Positions 58,554 through 64,000 of a DNA stretch of 64,000 nucleotides are shown in pieces. The first letter of the stretch is position 1. Each line of letters starts with the position of its first letter. The notes below the pieces were generated by a model. It had not been told where the DNA came from and did no database searches. It worked only from the letters and a program-made list of their open reading frames with translations. Position numbers and translations under genes: made by a program. The stretch comes from Cryptomeria japonica (lineage: Eukaryota; Streptophyta; Pinopsida; Cupressales; Cupressaceae), in NCBI RefSeq assembly GCF_030272615.1, contig NC_081415.1, positions 377,535,392 to 377,599,391 of the forward strand, given 5' to 3'.

Positions 58554-58784
58554 GTCCAAGGGGTTGAGCTTAATTGGTTAAAACACTGAGTTCTCACTGT
58601 GGAGACCCAAGTTCAATTCCCAATAGGGACATCTAAAATGAATTCTAAGTTGTGACTCTTGGCCTTCCATAAAAATGGGGAAGTTCTAGGGTCAATCTAA
58701 TCAAATATAATAATAATAATAATAATAATTCAAAATATTGTGGCTTCTGCCTATTACCTACCAAAAAAATAAAAATAAAAAAAA
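58554..58784 (+). mobile_element. tRNA-derived SINE
   Basis: 231 bp flanked by an exact 13-bp duplication TTCAACCAACTTG (58541-58553 and 58785-58797). The head resembles a tRNA gene: A-box-like TGAGCTTAATTGG and B-box AGTTCAATTCCC at about 35 bp spacing, the RNA polymerase III internal promoter. The body includes an (AAT)n run near 58705. The 3' end is an A-rich tail (AAAAAAATAAAAATAAAAA). It is transcribed by Pol III and mobilised by LINE enzymes in trans. Confidence 0.93.
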
Positions 58785-58893
58785 TTCAACCAACTTGTGC
58801 ATCTCATCATGATGGGATAAGGCTGCCACAATCCCATCCTCATTTTAGCAGATTCCACCAACTGTGCGGATTGTGAGAAGCATTTAACTGTGA

Positions 58894-59494
58894 CTAAAAT
58901 TCTTCTTCTACCAAGTCCTGCATGCGCACATGCTGCTCTAGAATTAGATCAGTACTAATTCCACCTAAAGAAATTTCCTCAATGCCCAAATCACTAGAAG
59001 ATGGTATGCTCTCATCATGCAGTTCTATTGGAGTAGTAGTGTGATCACAAGTAGACTCCTCAAGGAAGTTTTTTCTTCCACTGCTTTTATCGATGAAAAT
59101 TTGCACATCACGAATGAAGAATTTTGCATACCCCTCACCTGTAGTGATTGACTCAACCTCCCTAATATCCTTCTTAACTAAATGGAACTCATTATCCATT
59201 TTACCTTCATCATGCATAGAAGTGGATGTACTCAAAGTTGTGACTTCCTTCTCAACATCTAGATTGATTCTCCCCTGAAGAGAAGGTGAAACCTGTAAGC
59301 CCAAAGTGATCAACTCTTAGTAGTAAATTGTTCCCTAAACTTATCAATCCTTAGCTCAACCAAATTTCTTGAGAGATCATAGGCAGCAGCTGAAACATGT
59401 AGCTCTCTTCTCCAAATGTATAGCAAATCTGATCACAACTGCATACAAACATCATCATTTTCATCTAAGATCATGGACATGATGTCGAACATAT
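58894..59494 (-). pseudogene. Decayed internal frame of an older retroelement
   Basis: Minus-strand frames with coding-like text: AAYDLSRNLVELRIDKFREQ at about 59390-59330, then 59313-58894 (INLDVEKEVTTLSTSTSMHD, IELHDESIPSSSDLGIEEI) ending in TAG. No recognised domain; acidic and Ser-rich like the extra frames of N1 and N4. It was the target of N4 insertion at 59495. Confidence 0.4.
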
Positions 59495-60922
59495 TGTAAA
59501 ATCCCTTGGTAAATTTGACCTTGTTGTGATGATTTGAGCTCCCAGGAATATTGTCAAACACTTCTCTTACAAAATCTGTACTTGCTATTCTTTGTTTCAG
59601 TTTGTTTGGTTTTGTTTTGATGATTACCAATGATGACCAAATGCTTAAAAAATGAATGTAAATAAACTTAACAAATAACAGAGATGCAATGCCAGACTTC
59701 TCTTCTAGATTTCCAATGGCTTATGAGGGTTGAAAATGATTGTAACTGATTCCTACAACCAATAAGCATTTCTACAAACACTTGGCATGCATACTAGTGA
59801 TTCAATATAAGCTGAAATGAATAAAATATAGCAAAGACATTTCATCAAATAGTTATTGTGCAACCTTGTAACTCCTTATTTTCGAATGCCAAAGCTAAGT
59901 ACAATGTGCCAAACTAAATGATGTTAATATATAACGAGAAACCTGGAATGTAATGGCAGTTTGCTGTTGAAAATACTTGATGGTGCGCTTGCCGGTAAAG
60001 AGTTCTTTAATCTGCAATGTTTGTCCCTTTTATTTTGCTCTCAAACTTTGCTGCAAAATTCTGGGAAAACTATGCAGTTGATAATATGAATTTGTGTGTA
60101 GACCCTAGCTGCCATTCTACTAAAAGCATGAATTAACAACCTACAATAAACTCCATAGTGATTCCTGAGTGGAACCACCTCACAATGGTGCTTGAGTTTC
60201 CATCCAACACCAAGAATTCCAAGGGTTTTCGTCCTTAGAACAATCCAATCACTAATTTCCAGCAACAATGGAGAAATAGCTTCAATGAAATAATCTCATA
60301 ACATGCTCTTGAAGGAAGACAAGGTTTGTTTATAAAGACTCTTCAAACTCCAAATCAATCTCCATGCTCAATGTGGGATAAATCCTCCTTTACTTTTAAT
60401 TCCTCCATATGAAGTAGCTTCTCGAACAAGCTGGAGAACTTTATTAATTAAAATGACTTTATATTGTCATTTTATAAAGACACTTAATGCTATAATGGCC
60501 CCACTCTTAATGACATTTTATAAAGTTAAATAATAACTTTATAATATAATCATTAACAAATAATATCATTAAATGCCATTATAATTTTAATATCTCATTG
60601 ATTACTATAATCTCTTTGTCCTATCTGAACCTGGAGGTCAACCATTGTTCCCACTAGACATCCAACTGCCTTACTAAAAATAGTAAGGGTCCCTCTCTAA
60701 CAATCACTAACTTACTATAAATAGTAAGTGTGTGAAACGGAGTCAAATGTAGGCCAAACTAAACCAAATGAAGAGCAATCCTGAACACTTCTAACCTCCA
60801 GAATGGGAATAAGCCTCCTGTGCTGCCAACTGGGACCCTCTAACCATCTATCTTAGCCTACGAGGGCCAATAGTAGGCTAATCCAATCATAAACCATCTC
60901 ATCCTAAAAAGGGGACATTATA
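59495..60922 (-). repeat. 3' LTR of N4
   Basis: 1,428 bp, minus-strand TATAATGTCCCC (60922) to GGGATTTTACA (59495). Two palindromes CTTACTAAAAATAGTAAG (60670-60687) and CTTACTATAAATAGTAAG (60711-60728). Same family as the solo LTR 20853-22335. Confidence 0.92.
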
Positions 60923-60958
60923 GTCCACCCTCCCTAAAATTGCTTGTCCCTAAGCAAT
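60923..60958 (-). promoter_or_regulatory. N4 polypurine tract and hairpin
   Basis: Minus-strand GGGAGGGTGGAC abuts the LTR. ATTGCTTGTCCCTAAGCAAT (60939-60958) forms a perfect seven-pair stem, starting 17 nt from the LTR edge. Confidence 0.85.
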
Positions 60959-61105
60959 CTTAGAAACAAAATAACACACTAGTCCACCCGGGTCCTAAGG
61001 GAAGAATTGTGTAATGTCTCTGTTGATAGTAGATACCAACTAGCTCCTATAACACCAACATTAGAATAACTGACAGTACCTGCTGAACCAAATCAATACC
61101 AACAA

Positions 61106-61974
61106 CTAGTGTCGCAGGAGAAGATGACTCGAAGGGAAGCAACTCGGAAGGATGACAAAGTTTCCCAAAACTGCGCAAGGTGAACTATCATACACACTAT
61201 CTAATACATGCGCAATTGAACTATGCATCGGAAAGGGGTCATGCACATGAGGATCAAAAGTAAAACTGTAGGCACTCCTCACTGTGTAAACACCTGAAAA
61301 CTCCTTTGCAAATCCTGTTTGAAGACCCAATGCACTGGAAGGATCCAAAACTCCAAATAGAAACCTGCCAAGAAGAACATCCTTAGATTTTGTTGCTCAA
61401 CTCTGATCTCAACTTCATCATGCCAAAAATGGTGAAGCCAACCAATGGGACCCATCCTAGCCATAGTGCCAACCTTGTCAACACCCGAGTTCCAACGCAA
61501 ACAATACACCCATCGATCTTCTCTATGGGGATAGGAATAATTGAGAGTACCCACAACACAACAACAATCTCCACACTCCGATGAATTGTCTTGGATGTGC
61601 TGAATGCCACCCATAGGTGTTGAATAACATGTAATCTCCCCTCTTATGTTACTGATGTAAAACCAAACAACACCCTTAAAACTGCAAGACCGACCTGAGG
61701 GGATGCTAAGGATACCAACAAGTACATAGGATGATAGAGTATCATCCCTATGCTGCTTGCGAATGACAAGGAAATGATCTAACTCTTCCCCAGCCTCATG
61801 TGTAGCAATGACATTAGTGGCTGATCCACTAAGTGTGTATTCAACATGGTCACACATCTCTAAGACTTGAACATTTAATGGCTTCTCAACCAAAGGCATC
61901 TCATGGGTCTCAAGATGCAAGTTATGTGTACCAATAAAATTTTCTGAATCATACCTCTTCTCTTGTTCACACAT
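61106..61974 (-). pseudogene. N4 extra reading frame near the 3' end
   Basis: 231-codon frame (61974-61279) with VVWFYISNIRGEITCYS, CCVVGTLNYSYPHREDRW, WLHHFWHDEVEIRVEQQN and FLAGFYLEFWILPVHW, then an overlapping frame to 61106. The composition is aromatic-rich, unlike gag or pol, and I do not recognise a domain. It lies between gag and the polypurine tract, the same place as the internal frame of N3. Function unknown. Confidence 0.5.
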
Positions 61975-62082
61975 AATTGCATATTCTTCATGCTTGCTTA
62001 CCTCAAGAAGCTCCTCCTTTGCATGCTCAACTTTAATATGTTCTTCCCTTGGAAGAATAAGAGATATAAGGTGTGACTCCCC

Positions 62083-63000
62083 TTATTTCTGGTTGCAACG
62101 TTCTTTGATTTCTTGCAAGCATCGTTTCGCTTGGGCGACCAATAACCTTGCCTTTTTAGCTCTTTGCAACCATCCATCACACATGACTTGTGTCTTGTTC
62201 ACATCACCCAATGTCTGATATACAAAATCAGACTTGTTGTGACTTGAATGTTCAACGCATAAATAATTTTTAACACCCAAATCTTGAGTGTCATTGCTAG
62301 GAATCTTCATACAACCCTCTTCCACATGTGGAATGGCTGTTACCTCATGATAGTGCAAAGAATTCTGACTGCTGCTACAAAAATCAGAACTGTTAGAGCT
62401 TGTATCCTCTGCACATTCCTCATCTTTGACACTTCCAACTTGCGTGCCAACATTGGTAGATCCTTTCACAACATTTTCGTAATTTACTAACACATCTACA
62501 TCATGATTAAGCTCAATAGTTTGGCCGCAATGTAAATCAGCATGTGTATAAGTCTCCTTAATCTCATTGGCTTCATCATGGGGTCCTCTTTGTCCTTCCA
62601 AATGATGTGACTCATGAACCCCATCATCTTCATGCAACATGCGCATCTCCAAATCTGCCTCCTTCATGGCTTCCTCTTCAATGCATTCAAGGACTTCCTC
62701 AAGCTCCTTTACCTTATTATCTGTGCATTGGTGGTTAGGCTCCCAAAAACCTTTGCAAGTGAAGCATAGACCTTGTCTTCTCATTTCATTCCTACTCGTT
62801 ATGGGAGTTCCTGTAACCTAATCATTGAGTTTGGAAATAGAACCACCTTCATAATTTGATTTAGCAGCTCTACCATATCTGCTCACACCATGCTCCTGAC
62901 TGAATGTTTTCCCATTAGATGAAATTGCCTCCTTATACACCCTCCTAATGTACTTTACCAACCCAATCTTGTCAGGCCTCAAGATAACAACATAGTCCAA
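62083..63000 (-). pseudogene. N4 gag remnant with zinc knuckle and long acidic tail
   Basis: 63000-62818 holds the end of a gag core, then a stop at 62818; 62784-62083 begins MRRQGLCFTCKGFWEPNHQC, a CCHC zinc knuckle of the gypsy gag type. A 200-residue acidic, His/Ser-rich tail follows and ends with LLVAQAKRCLQEIKERC. The capsid core upstream of 63000 is largely lost. There is no protease or reverse transcriptase downstream. The zinc knuckle marks the element as derived from a Ty3/gypsy parent. Confidence 0.7.
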
Positions 63001-63244
63001 AAAATTATTAAGAGTGTTGTGCTTTAAAAGCGTCTAGCATTTTCTGATAGTCCTCAACGAGTTGAGGAGCTTCCCATTCACATCTTTCCCTTTACTTGAT
63101 GACATCCTGTTCGATCTCTTCCCTAGATTGCCCTACAATACTATAGTAACCCATAACTGAAACTTATGTGTGCTGGTCACTCAAATGATGCAATGCGAGC
63201 TCTCTAAATATTTAATTCAAACCCCAACAGGATGGCAGGAAACC

Positions 63245-63256
63245 GCTTTGATAACA
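63245..63256 (-). promoter_or_regulatory. Primer binding site of N4
   Basis: Minus-strand TGTTATCAAAGC, 10 of 12 identical to the initiator Met tRNA type site TGGTATCAGAGC, one base from the LTR end as in N2. Confidence 0.75.
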
Positions 63257-63257
63257 C

Positions 63258-64000
63258 TGTAAAAAATCCCTTGGTATATTTGACCCTATTGTGATGATTT
63301 GAGCTCCAAGGAATATTGTCAAACACTTGTCTTGCAAAGTCTATACTTGTTCTTTGTTTCAATTTGTTTGGTTTTGTTTTGATGATTGCCAATGATGACC
63401 AAATGCTTAAAAAATGAATGTAAATAAGCTTAACAAATAACAGAGATGCAATGCAAGACTTCTCTTTTGGATTTCCAATGGCTTCTGAAGATTGAAAATG
63501 ATTGTAACTGTTTCCTACAGCCAATAAGCATTTCTACAAACACTTGGCATGCATACTAGTGACTCAATATAAGCCGAAATGAATAACTACAGCAAAGACA
63601 TTTCATCAAACAATTATTGTGCAACCTTGTAACTCCTTATTTTTGAATGCCAAAGCCAAGTACAATGTGCCAAACTAAATGATGTTAATATATAATGAGA
63701 AACCTAGAACGTAATGGCAGTTTGTTGTTCAAAATACTTGATGGTGCGCTTGCTGGTAAACAATTCTTCAATCTGCAATGTTTGTCCCTTTTAATTTGCT
63801 CTCAAACCCTGCTGTAACCTTCTGGGAAAAATATGCAGCTCATAATATGAATTTGTGTGCAGACTGTAGCTGCCATTATGCTAAAAGCATGAATTAAGAA
63901 CCTGCAATAAACTCCATAGTGATTCTTGAGTGAAACCACCTCACAATGGTACTTGAGTTTTCATCCAACACCAAGAAATCCAAGGGTTTTCGTCCTTAGA
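63258..64000 (-). repeat. 5' LTR of N4, partial
   Basis: Homologous to 59495-60235, for example TCCCTTGGTAWATTTGACC and GTAATGGCAGTTTGYTGTT. The rest lies beyond the window. Confidence 0.92.

Larger units (their letters stand above)
59495..64000 (-). mobile_element. Non-autonomous LTR retrotransposon N4 (runs off the window)
   Basis: 3' LTR 59495-60922, polypurine tract and hairpin, an internal region of 2.3 kb with a gag zinc knuckle and extra frames but no polymerase, a primer site, then the 5' LTR from 63258 to the window edge. The first 740 bp of the two LTRs align closely. The right target-site repeat is outside the window; the left flank is CATAT. Confidence 0.88.

Noticed and set aside
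58560-58625. tRNA gene
   Set aside because: A- and B-box are present but the cloverleaf is not complete and the unit has an A-tail and a 13-bp target duplication, so it is a SINE head.

Overview
The window is a stretch of seed-plant nuclear DNA made almost entirely of transposable elements. It is AT-rich, has no operons, uses GT..AG splice signals, and is built of LTR retrotransposons inserted into one another, with hAT DNA transposons, one LINE fragment and one SINE. Long Ty3/gypsy LTRs, solo LTRs and ageing degenerate coding tracts suggest a large, slowly purged genome such as a conifer's. That assignment is inference; no marker gene fixes the species.

Layout, left to right. 1-2041: 5' half of a hAT transposon with an intact first transposase exon (minus strand). 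2226-18827: a nest. An old Ty3 protease/RNase H fragment was split by a non-autonomous LTR element, N1 (3682-18784, minus). N1 was itself hit by a chromovirus, C1 (9280-16399, minus, exact 5-bp target duplication), and by a solo LTR (4043-6554). 18828-22411: minus-strand LTR holding another solo LTR (20853-22335). 22412-28200: internal retroelement sequence with two hAT relatives (22621-23118 and 24573-26111), an AT-rich terminal-repeat candidate and an unrecognised decayed coding tract. 28196-29919: LINE 3' half. 29920-36920: plus-strand LTR element without recognisable pol, carrying a copia-like solo LTR. 38247-39332: a second copia-like solo LTR. About 41350-49780: minus-strand LTR element whose decayed internal reading frame is interrupted by an internally deleted hAT (44474-46418) and by a 2.8-kb insertion (46499-49330) that carries a DnaJ-type zinc-finger exon. 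49790-54679: a very long decayed reading frame with coiled-coil character, interrupted by a probable solo LTR. 55925-57809: solo LTR. 58554-58784: tRNA-derived SINE. 59495-64000: minus-strand non-autonomous LTR element running off the window.

The only sequence that resembles a cellular gene is the single exon at 46954-47116. The main new observations are: a hairpin 17-21 nt from the LTR, just internal to the polypurine tract, in six different LTR elements; a hAT group with GACTCG-rich termini that includes an internally deleted copy and a possible gene-capturing copy; covarying hairpins inside an LTR; and a palindrome shared by LTRs of different lengths. Insertion order was worked out from target-site duplications, one paralogous empty site, and reading frames that rejoin when an insertion is removed. 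All comparisons were made by eye.
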